Source: Ascochyta rabiei (Eukaryota > Ascomycota > Dothideomycetes > Pleosporales > Didymellaceae). From it: 64,000 nucleotides of DNA. The translations under genes were made by a program, and so were the position numbers. The DNA lies in NCBI RefSeq assembly GCF_004011695.2, contig NC_082409.1:1488001-1552000 (forward strand). Reading direction: 5' to 3'. Position 1 is the stretch's first letter, and the number at the start of each line of letters is the position of its first letter. The notes under the pieces are model-generated. The model was not told the DNA's origin and ran no database searches. It saw nothing but the letters and a program-made list of their open reading frames with translations. Below are positions 8,960 to 19,537 of the stretch, piece by piece.

Positions 8960-10330
8960 TCACGCATTGCCGGATAGCTTGTTCTCGGCCTCAATATCCT
9001 CGATGACGACCACCTCATGGCTGCCCTCGAGTTCAGACAGAACAATCCAGGTAGGCAAGATGCACAACACCGTGAATCCAAAGTTGATGCCAATGGAGAC
9101 AAGGTGGTTGGCGTTACCCTCAGACTGCATAGCCCAAGCCACGGTCTGGCCAAGCGCTTCCACACCACGCAAGATACCGGTGTAGTGACTCAGGTTGGAG
9201 AGATCCGTGGCGTACTGACCGACGAGCCAGTACAGAAACTGCTGGAATGCCTGTCCGCCAAACTGCCAGAAGAAGATGAGGGCGTACGATTTGCCGAAAC
9301 CGCCCTGGAACCAGTCGAACGAGGGGGCAGTGCTGGCGTCGTAGAACTGCTTCTGCAAGACGGTGGCCCAGATCCACGTCCCGACGAGGATCGTCACGAT
9401 GGAAACGAAGGCGACTTTGGCGCGGGTCTTGATGTGCATCTTCTGGTTGTCGAGCAGGAAGGCAATGATGAAAGAGCTGAAGATGCCGGCGAAGTTTGTG
9501 AAGAAAGAACTGAAAGCGCGCGAGCGAACGGTGAAGTAGCTCGTGAGCCAAGTGCTCATGAAGCCGTTGTAGAAGTAGCTGATGAAAAAGGCGGGAAGAA
9601 GGAGCAAGACGCGACGACTGACGATCAGCTTGCCGACGGCTTTGAATTCTTGACCCCAGCTAGACGCGCGCTCCGCGACAATCCTGGTGCCGTCTTTGCG
9701 CCACACCTTGTGTGCGGGCGAAAGACAGAGCGCAATGGGCAGCCCAAGGCACATGATTACAATGAAGACAATGTAGGTGGACGATGACACAGAGCCGGCG
9801 GTCTTGCGGTTCGCATTCAAGCCCAGGTTAATGGAACCGCCGACAATGGGACCAGCAGCTTTGGCGGACTGCCAGACAGCGAGGTAGAATGCCCGATCGC
9901 TGGGAGACGGGTAGCCGATAATGATGGCGGCCTCGGCGGCCCAGAAGAAGCCAGCGGAGATGCCACAAAGGGCACTGCCAAAAAGCAGGAACCATGTATT
10001 TGTGCTGGTGCTGTTGGTGTACAGTCCAGCGCCGTAGAGCGGATATCCAATCGCACCGAGGGCGAGTCCGTAATTGAGTCCAATGCGGTTGTTGATGGCT
10101 CCTGCAAGAACACAGACCACAGCAAAGAGACCGTAGAGAAGGGCATTCGCAGCAGAGACGGCGTAGGGCTCTGCAGCACCGCCTGCTCCCAGTCCACCGA
10201 GCGCATCCCACATGCCCGGCGCCGTGAAGGAGACACCACATGCGACGGCAATCTGGAAGGGAACCGAACGGAAGAAGGACTTGCCCTTGTGGACAGAAGC
10301 CGCATCTGACATTGCGGAAGTGGTGGACAT
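8960..10330 (-). CDS. UNC93-like major facilitator protein
   Basis: 456 residues, no intron, start ATG at 10330 (MSTTSAMSDAAS). The sequence has about 11-12 hydrophobic segments. The N-terminal core (VPFQIAVACGVSFTAPGMWD, then ALGGLGAGGAAEPYAVSAAN) is the hallmark of fungal UNC93-like (DUF895) proteins of the MFS superfamily, and length fits the family. A conserved FFWAAEAAIIIGYPS segment lies near residue 130. The C-terminus is short, cytosolic and acidic (VVVIEDIEAENKLSGNA). Transported substrate is not known for this fungal group; a plasma-membrane or endomembrane transporter role is inferred. The 3' flank holds a CA microsatellite. Confidence 0.9.
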   Translation of the reverse strand: MSTTSAMSDAASVHKGKSFFRSVPFQIAVACGVSFTAPGMWDALGGLGAGGAAEPYAVSAANALLYGLFAVVCVLAGAINNRIGLNYGLALGAIGYPLYGAGLYTNSTSTNTWFLLFGSALCGISAGFFWAAEAAIIIGYPSPSDRAFYLAVWQSAKAAGPIVGGSINLGLNANRKTAGSVSSSTYIVFIVIMCLGLPIALCLSPAHKVWRKDGTRIVAERASSWGQEFKAVGKLIVSRRVLLLLPAFFISYFYNGFMSTWLTSYFTVRSRAFSSFFTNFAGIFSSFIIAFLLDNQKMHIKTRAKVAFVSIVTILVGTWIWATVLQKQFYDASTAPSFDWFQGGFGKSYALIFFWQFGGQAFQQFLYWLVGQYATDLSNLSHYTGILRGVEALGQTVAWAMQSEGNANHLVSIGINFGFTVLCILPTWIVLSELEGSHEVVVIEDIEAENKLSGNA

Positions 10331-11372
10331 GACGACTTCTCCCGGGAGGCTTATCCGAGCTGAACAGAGAATGGAGAGAGAGGTGGATAGAGACTGGAGA
10401 CTTGCATCGCAGGACCTACGCCGTATTTATCTGCTTGACTTCTACCTGATGATGAAAATATTTTCCATGGTGGTTGAGGCGAAGGCATATCGAATAGCTG
10501 TGGGGCGAGCACGACATCGGGAGCGAATGACTCGCTCGCATCGAGACCTTGCTTTCCACCGTCTTGGAACAAAGTTTTACGTGTAGGTTTGCCCATGCTG
10601 CGCTCGCTTAGGTGCCATGTTCCATGCGACTGTACTCAAGCCGGGCCCTGCCGACCCTATGCGTGGAGGGCGCGGCAAGGCTGTCCGCATGGGGAACGTT
10701 GGGAACGGCTGCAGACAAGAGAGCACGCGTCCGCCTGATCAAGGCTCCACATCAGAAAGAGGGAGCTCCACGACCCATTGAGATGCCCACTATCTGGGCT
10801 TGTGCACGGTGTTTGAGGTCCCGCAACCGACGCGACCTACTAGGCATGACCGTAGCACTGGTGTGTTTTCCATGTGGCTTTGCACGTGCGGTGAGCGAGG
10901 AGCGGATGGTATGGTTGGTGGTAAGTGTAGGTGTATGGTCTCTGCGAACTGGGTTCATGGGTGCGGATGCATGGGACAAAGCCCAGGTACCAGTGGGCTG
11001 GGATCACGCGCGACTACCTGTATACCGAGGCGACGGAGAAGACACACGGCCGCTGCAAAGACTGGAGGTGGTGGATCTGAGGTGGAAGTCGGAGAAGCGC
11101 ATCTGATGGGGATTTTGTGCGGTTTTGTACGAGTGGGCACGAAGATGATGAGAGCAAACTTGTCAGCATTCCTTATCGGCGAGCTGCCTTATCGACGAAT
11201 AGCAAGGCTCGAAGAGGTGAGGGGTGAGGGCGTCGTGGCTTCATCTGGTTTGGCTTGGGATGGTCTGGTCTGGCGTGGAGCTTGAGCCTTGCGGTAGACT
11301 CGAGGGCCCCGCGTGCGCTTGTTCAGACGTCAACGGCTCTCGCGGTGAGACAGTGCACAGTACAGAGACAAG
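10331..11372. other. Shared upstream region of UNC93-like gene and urease
   Basis: Intergenic region between divergent genes, about 1 kb. Open frames of up to 160 codons overlap in several frames and show no recognisable domain, so I list none. Promoters for both neighbours should lie here. Confidence 0.55.
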
Positions 11373-14221
11373 ATGCAATTGTGTCCCAAGGAGGTGCGTG
11401 ATTCGCCCGAGTCATTACTGGGCGCGGCCGTATGATGAGGAGCAGCAGGAGGAGGACGAGGAGGACGATGATGATGATGTGACTGCCCCCCGCTGACCCC
11501 ACCACAGCTTGACAAGCTTGTCATTTCGCAGCTCGGCCTGCTCGCCCAGCGCCGCCTGGCAAGAGGCGTGAAGCTGAACCAGAGTGAAGCAACTGTGAGC
11601 ACCACCACCAACTTCCGCACGTACTTGATCGAGCCAGGCCGGTTGACGAATTACAGGCGCTCATTGCGAACAACCTCCAAGAAGTACGGCAGCCACACAC
11701 CCACCCATCTACCTACTCACGTGATATCACATCGTGATAGCACGGTGACAGCACGGTGACAGCACGCTGAACGCGCACAGCTTATCCGCGATGGCAACCA
11801 CTCCGTCGCCGACCTCATGGCCATTGGCAAGACCATGCTTGGCCGCCGCCACGTCCAGCCCCCCGTGGTTGCAGGGCTCGCCGAGCTGATGGTCGAAGGC
11901 ACCTTCCCCACCGGCACCTACCTCGTAACCGTCCACCACCCCATCTCGACCGACGATGGCGACCTCGACAAGGCCCTCTACGGCTCGTTCCTGCCTGCTC
12001 CGTCCAACGACATGTTCCCCCTTCCCGACGCGAGCGTGTACGAGTACGAGAAGCAGCCCGGCGCCATCATAGCCGTCAAAGGGGAGGCTGGCGTCATCAC
12101 GCTCAACGAGGGGCGCAAGCGCATCAGGCTCAGAGTCAAGAGCACGGGAGACCGGCCGGTCCAGGTAGGCTCGCATTACCACTTCATCGAGACCAATCCT
12201 CAACTGTCTTTCGACCGCGTCCGCGCCCACGGCTTCCGCCTCGACATCCCCGCCGGCACCTCGGTACGCTTCGAGCCTGGCGACATCAAGACAGTCACGC
12301 TGGTCCAGATTGCCGGGAACCAGGTCATCAAGGGGGGAAACCGAATCGCCTCAGGCCACATCCACGACACAAGCGTCGCCCATGGCATCGTGGAGAGACT
12401 GACCGCCGGAGGTTTCCTCCACGCACCCGAACCAGCTGGCGACGCCGCACACGTTGACATGTGCACCATGGACCGCCAAGCTTACATCAGCATGTTTGGC
12501 CCTACGACGGGAGACTTGGTGAGATTGGGCGCTACAGATCTCTGGGTCAAGGTCGAGAGGGACCTCACAACGTACGGAGACGAATGCGCGTTTGGTGGAG
12601 GCAAGACGCTTAGAGAAGGAATGGGTCAGGCTGGAGGCCGATCTGACAACGAAGTCCTCGATACTGTCATTACAAACGCTCTGATTGTCGACTGGTCCGG
12701 CATCTACAAAGCTGACATTGGCATCAAGGACGGCATCGTTGTTGGCATCGGCAAAGCTGGTAACCCAGATGTCATGCAAGGTGTCGATCCCAACATGGTC
12801 GTTGGATCCTGCACAGATGTGATTGCAGCCGAGCATAAGATTGTCACCGCGGGCGGTTTCGACACCCACATCCACTTCATCTGTCCACAACAGGCACATG
12901 AGGCGATCGCATCGGGTATTACCACAGTGCTTGGCGGCGGTACCGGGCCAAGTACTGGGACAAACGCCACAACTTGCACGCCAGGCAAGACTCACATCAG
13001 GCAAATGCTGCAGGCTGTGGATAAGCTACCCTTGAACTATGGCATCACCGGCAAAGGCAACGACGCAGAGGTGCGACCTCTACAGCAACAGGCTGAAGCT
13101 GGCGTCTGCGGCTTGAAACTGCACGAGGACTGGGGAACTACGCCGGCGGCCATCGATGCATGCTTGACCGTCTGTGACGAGTACGACATCCAGACTCTGA
13201 TTCACACAGACACCCTCAACGAGTCTGGCTTCGTCGAGCAAACAGTTGGCGCATTCAAGAACAGGGTCATCCATACCTACCACACTGAAGGTGCAGGAGG
13301 AGGTCACGCCCCAGATATCATTAGTGTCGTTGAACACGACAATGTTCTCCCTTCATCGACCAACCCTACTCGACCATACACACGCAACACCCTGGATGAG
13401 CATCTGGATATGCTGATGGTATGCCACCACTTGTCCAAAAACATTCCTGAAGACGTAGCATTTGCCGAATCACGTATACGCGCCGAGACCATCGCCGCTG
13501 AAGACGTCCTGCATGACATTGGTGCCATCTCGATGATGTCTTCCGACTCACAAGCCATGGGACGATGCGGTGAGGTCATTCTCCGCACCTGGAACACAGC
13601 GCACAAGAACAAGGTCCAACGTGGTTATCTCAAAGAGGACGAAGGCACAGGTGCGGACAACTTCAGGGTGAAAAGGTACATAAGCAAATATACCATCAAC
13701 CCGGCTATCGCTCAAGGAATGGGTCACATTATCGGGAGCATTGAGGTCGGCAAACTCGCGGATTTAGTGTTGTGGCGGCCGGCAAACTTTGGTGTCAAAC
13801 CCGCGTTGGTTGTTAAGAGTGGATTTTGTTCTTATGCACAGATGGTAAGCCTAATTCTCGTCCTTCGAACCCTCTCATGCATCGAGACTAATATGCACAG
13901 GGCGACCCCAACGCTTCGATTCCCACCGTAGAGCCCATCATTATGCGACCCATGTTCGCCCCCTTGGTGCCTTCCTCCAGCATCACCTTCGTCTCCAAAG
14001 CATCCATTGACTCCGGAGTCATCCAGTCCTATGGTCTGAGGAAGCGTGTCGAAGCCGTCAAGAATTGCAGAACTATCGGCAAGCGGGACATGAAGTACAA
14101 TGACTTGCGCCCGAAGATGAAGGTTGACCCCGAGACGTATAGAGTCGAGGCCGATGGGATGCATTGTACCGCTGAGCCAAGTGAAGAGCTGCCGTTGACA
14201 CAGGGATATTTTGTATACTAA
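11373..14221 (+). CDS. URE1: Urease (nickel), single-chain fungal type
   Basis: Hydrolyses urea to ammonia and carbamate in the cytosol. I assemble five exons: 11373-11393, 11508-11594, 11657-11683, 11781-13844 and 13901-14221, giving 839 residues, the length typical of plant and fungal ureases with fused gamma, beta and alpha parts. Exon 1 supplies only MQLCPKE and exon 3 only ALIANNLQE, yet both are needed to restore the conserved start ([20 protein letters not shown], then [29 protein letters not shown]). All introns have GT...AG ends (114, 62, 97, 56 nt) and all joins are phase 0. Visible active-site parts are the HIH nickel pair (GGFDTHIHF), the carbamylated lysine in GLKLHEDWG, further His ligands in HTDTLNE and GGGHAPDI, the flap cysteine and histidines in MVCHHLSK, and the catalytic Asp in SSDSQAMGR. 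No residue appears missing. Accessory Ni-loading genes are not in the window. Confidence 0.95.
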
Positions 14222-15590
14222 GTTGTCGATTCATCTTGATGTGATGAAGATGATTTGCGCGGCTTGTGGCATAATGCAAGCTCGACGTCGAATACGCCGC
14301 AAGTCACCTGGCTTACGTAAACAGCAAGAGCAGATTTGCTGTGATGAGACGAACCGAGCCCGCTTTGTTTTCAGGGAGGTGCGATGTGTGGTACCACATT
14401 TTGCGTGGTGGCTGCTGGCAACGAGGCGGCGGATCTAGACAACAATCGGCCTTCTGTACTCTTAGATAGTGGAAAAATGTCGCAAGTCACATCTAAAATG
14501 TAGGCTTGCCATTGCTGTCTTCGGCAAAATAATGGGAACAAGAGATGCACATTGGTGGACCATCCGGGTGGGGCGGCACGCAAGCGCTCCCGCTTGGACC
14601 CTTGGAGATCCATCAGCAATTCACTTCCGTTTCCTGCTCCGCGACACACGCGTGTCACGTTCGCGACAAGACTTCAGGACAGCATGTGCTACCTCGGGAT
14701 GTCTTGTCTTTTGAAGCTTGGTCAGATTGCTCGGTGGGGAGGACGTGCCATCCTGTCCCTGTACCGCACCTACAGAGATCTGACATGTACAACATCCTGA
14801 AAATTCCTCTTGAGTTGTACTGCACCTGAGAGCCACCGACGAGCCACTTCTATGCACTACACAATCTTTCTTATCAACACTACATACACAACTTTTGAGA
14901 TAGACTTTTAACACTTTACAGAGTTGGTAGGAGTTACTCTAGAAGTATACAAATAACTTGATTAAAAGTTCTGGCTGTGCGTTGTTGGATGCGGCTGATG
15001 TTGGCGTAAAAGCGTGAACGCCAACTGACTCACCGGCGGCTCTCAGGTGCGGTAACGATACCACGCTCGCATGCCATACGCCAAGATATGGCTTACCAAA
15101 TTTTCACTCACCTAGCCTAGCCAAGGCCTCTGTAAGGAACTCGTCGTACGGAACCAAGCCTTGGGCAACCTGCCGCAGTCTTGGCACGCCCAGCATGGAG
15201 ACCTGTCCGCGCCGGCAACGCCTCGCCCCACATTCGCTTGTGGTATGATTGGAGTCATGCACGGAGAGGGCCCTTATCTGATCATCAAATCTCTGGGCGG
15301 TCCATCTAATCAGATCATCGAGCAAGGCGGCTGCTGGGCCACGCTATCTTTGAGAGACCCAGAAGCTTCGTAGTGGGAAGCAGTGCATGATGTTTCCCAT
15401 TCTAGCCTTCCTCGTCCGGTTGTCGGTGCGTTGGCAGGGGCAAATGTCCCGTCTTATGATGGTTCCGCCTTGTGGATACCGGGGTATATAACTCTAGCTC
15501 AAGTAGCCCCTCTTGCTCACCGTTTGTTATCCCTGAGTTCCATTGCTTCCACAGAAGGCGATCAGTTGGGCTCACTACCCTCTTTCCATC
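14222..15590. other. Intergenic; upstream region of the siderophore transporter
   Basis: No gene is supported. The proximal part holds a CCAAT core (as ATTGG) at 15248-15252 and an iron-type GATA site at 15274-15282. Frames of 60-100 codons between 14371 and 14914 overlap in opposite directions and resemble nothing known to me. Confidence 0.55.
15274..15282 (-). promoter_or_regulatory. Putative SreA/Fep1-type GATA site
   Basis: The minus strand reads ATCAGATAA, a perfect match to the ATCWGATAA element bound by fungal iron-responsive GATA repressors (SreA, SRE, Urbs1, Fep1 family). It lies 309 bp before the ATG of a siderophore transporter, a classic target of this repression. A CCAAT core lies about 22 bp away. 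A near match (ATCAGATCA) follows at about 15308. Confidence 0.6.
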
Positions 15591-17477
15591 ATGAATCTCA
15601 ACCCCGATCGCCCGCAGCCCACAGGTGGCATCGAAAGAATCCCCCCTCTTCTCGACGTAGAGAAGAGCCAACACAATGTCACTTCACTTGATGAATCGGA
15701 CAGCAACGGCCGCGACATAGACGGCGAGAAGCCTCAGGAGTTTCAAAGAGGCGTTGAGCGCGTCCGTATTATTACAAGTATCTGGAATAAGCCTACGCTC
15801 ATCAGCATGTTTGTTTTGTAAGTCAATTCATCCAGGCGGCGTGTGACATCTTCTTACACAACCAGGTTGTACTTGATTCACTTCGTCGACATGCTACAAA
15901 ACTATCTCGACTCTGGTCTTAACCCTTACGTCACATCGAGTTTTTCCAAGCACGGTTTGCTTACCGTGGCATCCGTCATATCCACTGCGCTTGGTGGCTG
16001 CGTCCCCCTCACTATGTCGAAAGCCATCGATATTTGGGGCCGTGTCGAAGGCTTTTGCTTCATGCTGCTCATCTGTGTCCTCGGAATGATCATAAAGGCT
16101 GTCTGCACCAACGTCCAGACCTACATGGGCGGCCACGTCCTGTACTGGACCGGGCACATTGGTCTCCTGTACGTTATTGATGTCATGTGCGCCGACATTA
16201 CTTCTCTCAAGAACCGTATGATCATCTTTGGTCTTAACGGTACGCCTCGTATCGCCGCGACATTCGCAGGACCTGAGCTTGTCAATCTGTTTTACTACGG
16301 TCCCGGATGGCGTTGGGCTTTTGGGGCCTTCATCATCATTCTCGTCGCTTGCAGTGTTCCAGCTATGGCCCTCATGCTTTACATGTATAGCAAGGCCCGT
16401 AAAGCTGGGTACGCTCAGAAACCGAGGTCTGGCCGTAGCACCTTTGCCTCCTTGAAATTCTATCTCATCGAGTTTGACAGTAAGTGCGCCACCTATCATG
16501 TCTCTGTCTACTTTTACTGATTTTGGCTAGTCTTCGGCATCATCCTGCTTATGGCTGGTTTTTGCCTCTTCATGCTTCCCTTTACGCTCCAGGCCTACGC
16601 CCCCCAACAGTGGAAGACTCCCTACATCATTGCTATGATCGTCCTCGGTATATTACTGTTCCCCACCTTCGTTGTCTACGAGAGGTATCTCGCCCCTGTC
16701 CCCTTTCTCCCGTGGAAGTATCTCAAGGAGCCTACCATTATCGGTTCCTGTCTCTTATACGGTGTCATGTTCCTTTCAGTATTCATCTGGAACGGCATGT
16801 TCGGCTCGTACCTGCAGGTTGTACACAGGCAGAGCATCGTGAATGCTGGATACATCCTCAACTCGTTCTCGCTCACATCCTCCGTCTTTGGTCCCCTGAT
16901 TGGCATGCTCATCAGCTATACTGGCAACTTCAAATGGATCGCAATGAGTGGTGTGCCCATCACCCTCCTTGGAACATGTTTGTTGATTCCTTTCCGTACT
17001 CCTAGCACCAACCCTGGCGTTTTAGCCTTCACCCAGGTCCTTGTAGGTCTTGGAACTGGTATTTTCGCCACTTGCGGTCAGCTCGCTGTCATGGCACCCG
17101 TCACCCATCAGCAGATTGCCGTTGTCAATGCCCTTTGGGGTCTTTTCGGTGGATTTGGTTCTTCTATTGGCTACTCCATCTCTGGTGCTATGTGGAACGG
17201 TATCACGCCTGGCGAACTGTATAGGCGTCTTCCTGAGGGTTCCAAACACCAGGCAGCTGAGATATTTGGTGATTTGGTCTTGCAGATGTCATTTGCCGAC
17301 GGCACCCCTGAGCGTGAGGCTATTGTTGGCGCTTATGCTCATACCCAGCGATTGATGGTCATCGCTGGTGCGGTCTTTGTCCCACTATGCATTGCCTCCA
17401 TCTTTATCTGGAAGAACATTAATGTTAAGAAGCTTGAAGAGGAGCAAGGCAAGCAGACCAAGGGCCTGGTTTTTTAA
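15591..17477 (+). CDS. Siderophore-iron transporter, MFS (ARN/Sit/Mir family)
   Basis: Imports ferric siderophores across the plasma membrane by proton symport, by family knowledge. Three exons: 15591-15817, 15866-16479 and 16531-17477; introns of 48 and 51 nt with GTAAGT donors; 595 residues, the usual size for this 14-helix family. The cytosolic N-terminus (about 60 residues) is acidic. Motifs include LYLIHFVDMLQNYLDSGLNP in helix 1, GPGWRWAFGAF, and FLPWKYLKEPTIIGS, all typical of siderophore transporters. The C-terminal loop (NALWGLFGGFGSSIGYSISG, then AMWNG) is well conserved. The tail is lysine-rich. The ATG at 15591 gives MNLNPDRPQPTGG. A perfect iron-type GATA site lies upstream, which supports iron repression. 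Which siderophore is carried cannot be told from sequence. Confidence 0.92.
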
Positions 17478-18367
17478 ATACCGTCACGGTCTGGCTGCTA
17501 GATGTGGAGTTTTGTGAGTTGGAGGTTGCTCGTTGGTGGCATCGAGATGCGTGTACGTCTAATAATGCATGCTTGTTTGATAGAAAAAACTTAACGAATA
17601 ATTTAATCATGTGAAGTTAGATCAGAACGTGACCTCGAGCTGGGCTGTCTCCGCACGGATATTTGAGTTCATAGGAAACTACAACCACAAATTAAGAATT
17701 GGTTTCTAAAGCAATATCTTACTGATAGCAGTTAACAATATGTATCTTTCTTGCTACTGCGTACTCGATTTGAGGATACCAAAGAGGAGAAAAACAGGAT
17801 ACCTTAATATGCATAAAACATTGTATAAGTTACATGAACTTTCATCATACTCTACACAGTTTAACTGACGTAGGTAGGTTTTGATATCCTCACTAATTTG
17901 CTAAGTAAAACCCTAGGATTACCGAGAATATGTAACTCAGGTTAATCCTTATAGATAATTCGAGATCCTGCAGACTGGATTCACTTTGCAGTCTGCACTG
18001 TCGGTGGTCATCTCGATCGTTGGCCGGTGGGTATGCAGGAGAGCGGGATGGCTTTGAAACAAACATGGCTGCGCAAGAAATATGGTCGAATAGCACGAGA
18101 TAGGCATTTCAAAGGAAGTGCCGCCTCTTACAAGCGTTCTTTAGAGTGTTTGATCTTCTGCAGTCAGCGTTTGGTGAGATGCAGTTGCTTGGATAGCTAG
18201 TGACGATCTCGCCGGCCATGAATCCTCCTTACTGTCAGCTGGGGTCAGCATGCTTTGAGTAAAAAGTGCAGGTAGAGCACATGCATGTAAATCAACCTCG
18301 ATCTGCCTTCGTGTAATTTGCGTTGTCAGAGGCTGGACATATCGCCCCTAAGCAGTAAAGTTGGTTT

Positions 18368-19009
18368 CCAGGACACTAAACAGGCAATACTTAGTGCTTA
18401 GAGCTTTGAATACACTTAGTGCAACCTTTTCTACCTTTGTCTACTTATTAAACATAAATCTAGCATTTTTGCTATTAAGAGAATCCTCCTTTACTCTTAG
18501 CACTTAGTAAGAACATTCTTACTTTATAATTACCCCTACTGCAGCCTTTAAAATGTTGTATCTGTATAATTTACCTAACGTTTACCTATAAGTAGATAAT
18601 TCTGCTATATAATAGAGAAGTAGTAGAGATTACTACCAGGACACGGCTCTGCCCACTATGCCGTAGCATCCTCAAAAAGGTATTAATGCTCACTCAGATA
18701 GTAAGCACGTGGCCAGAACAGTACTTATTGCCACCTCTGACCAGGTATGGCAATAAGTACTGTTATGATGATGCTACGGCATAGTGGGCAGAGCCGTGTC
18801 CTGACAATCACCTAGAAGATAGAGATAGAGGTAGAGATAAGTTATAAGTAGAGGTAGACTAGTATAGGTTTTCTAGCACTTATCTAGAATAGTAGAAGAT
18901 CTACCAGCTAATTAAAGAGAGGTACTTAGTTTAGTGTAATGCGTTAACATTTAATGTAACTGACGTTAAACATTTGGTGCTTAGGAGCACCAAACGTTTA
19001 GTGCTCTGG
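18368..19009. mobile_element. Possible degraded element bounded by 14-bp inverted ends
   Basis: The left end CCAGGACACTAAAC (18368-18381) and the right end GTTTAGTGCTCTGG (18996-19009) are inverted copies matching at 12 of 14 positions. The 640 bp between them is very AT-rich and non-coding. No clear target-site duplication is visible, so this could be chance. Confidence 0.35.
18637..18803. repeat. Asymmetric perfect fold-back (MITE-like palindrome)
   Basis: Outer arms of 34 bp (18637-18670 and 18770-18803) are perfect inverted copies beginning CAGGACACGGCTCTGCCC. Inner arms of 17 bp (18717-18733 and 18748-18764, AACAGTACTTATTGCCA) are also perfect. The left side has 46 nt between outer and inner arm, the right side only 5 nt, and the loop is 14 nt. 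No coding capacity. Perfect GC-rich arms inside AT-rich surroundings suggest a younger insertion than its host sequence. Confidence 0.85.
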
Positions 19010-19537
19010 ACAACGGCGCGCAGCTGCACCTGCACACCCCTATGACTACATACCAAACGTGTCAGCCAAGCGACCTTGCAGAAGACTGGAGACTTACCAA
19101 CATGCTGTATTCGTTCTTGCGGCTATGTTAGAAGCAGACAAGCCGCCTATTAGTGAAGGATGCTATTCTTCGTTCTTCGTTCAACCAGAATGAGATATAC
19201 TGTTACGAGTTCCCTACGGCAGTCAACAATAAGCTGCCTCTCTGATAAGTCTACAGCATGTGATTCAACAGTGCACCGCTTCTTCTCGATCACTCTTGAA
19301 GTTCTGACAGTTGAGACATCCGGATGCTCTCAAAATGCGCGCGTGACTATTTGTGGCGTCTGTGGCGTCAGATGCGTCAAGGGCGCATGCTTATCGATAA
19401 AACAACCCTTAAATTATAACGTTAAGCCCGCCCTCTCTACGTCAGTCTGGAGTCAATATTGCCGTGCGTCGCTGACAGTCCCCTCCCTTCTTTCTTCCTT
19501 CGACATCTCCTATACATATTCATCTCTCATTCTCACA

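Larger units (their letters stand above)
17478..19537. other. AT-rich, TA-dense stretch with repeat remnants
   Basis: Mostly AT-rich sequence full of TAG, CTA and TTA words and no credible gene. It contains the possible TIR-bounded segment at 18368-19009 and the fold-back element at 18637-18803. The composition is what decay by repeat-induced point mutation produces, although that origin is inferred. The last 500 bp regain normal composition and form the promoter of the aminotransferase gene. Confidence 0.6.

Noticed and set aside
9017..9787. 256-codon frame antisense to the UNC93-like gene
   Set aside because: Shadow of a GC-rich coding region, no own features.
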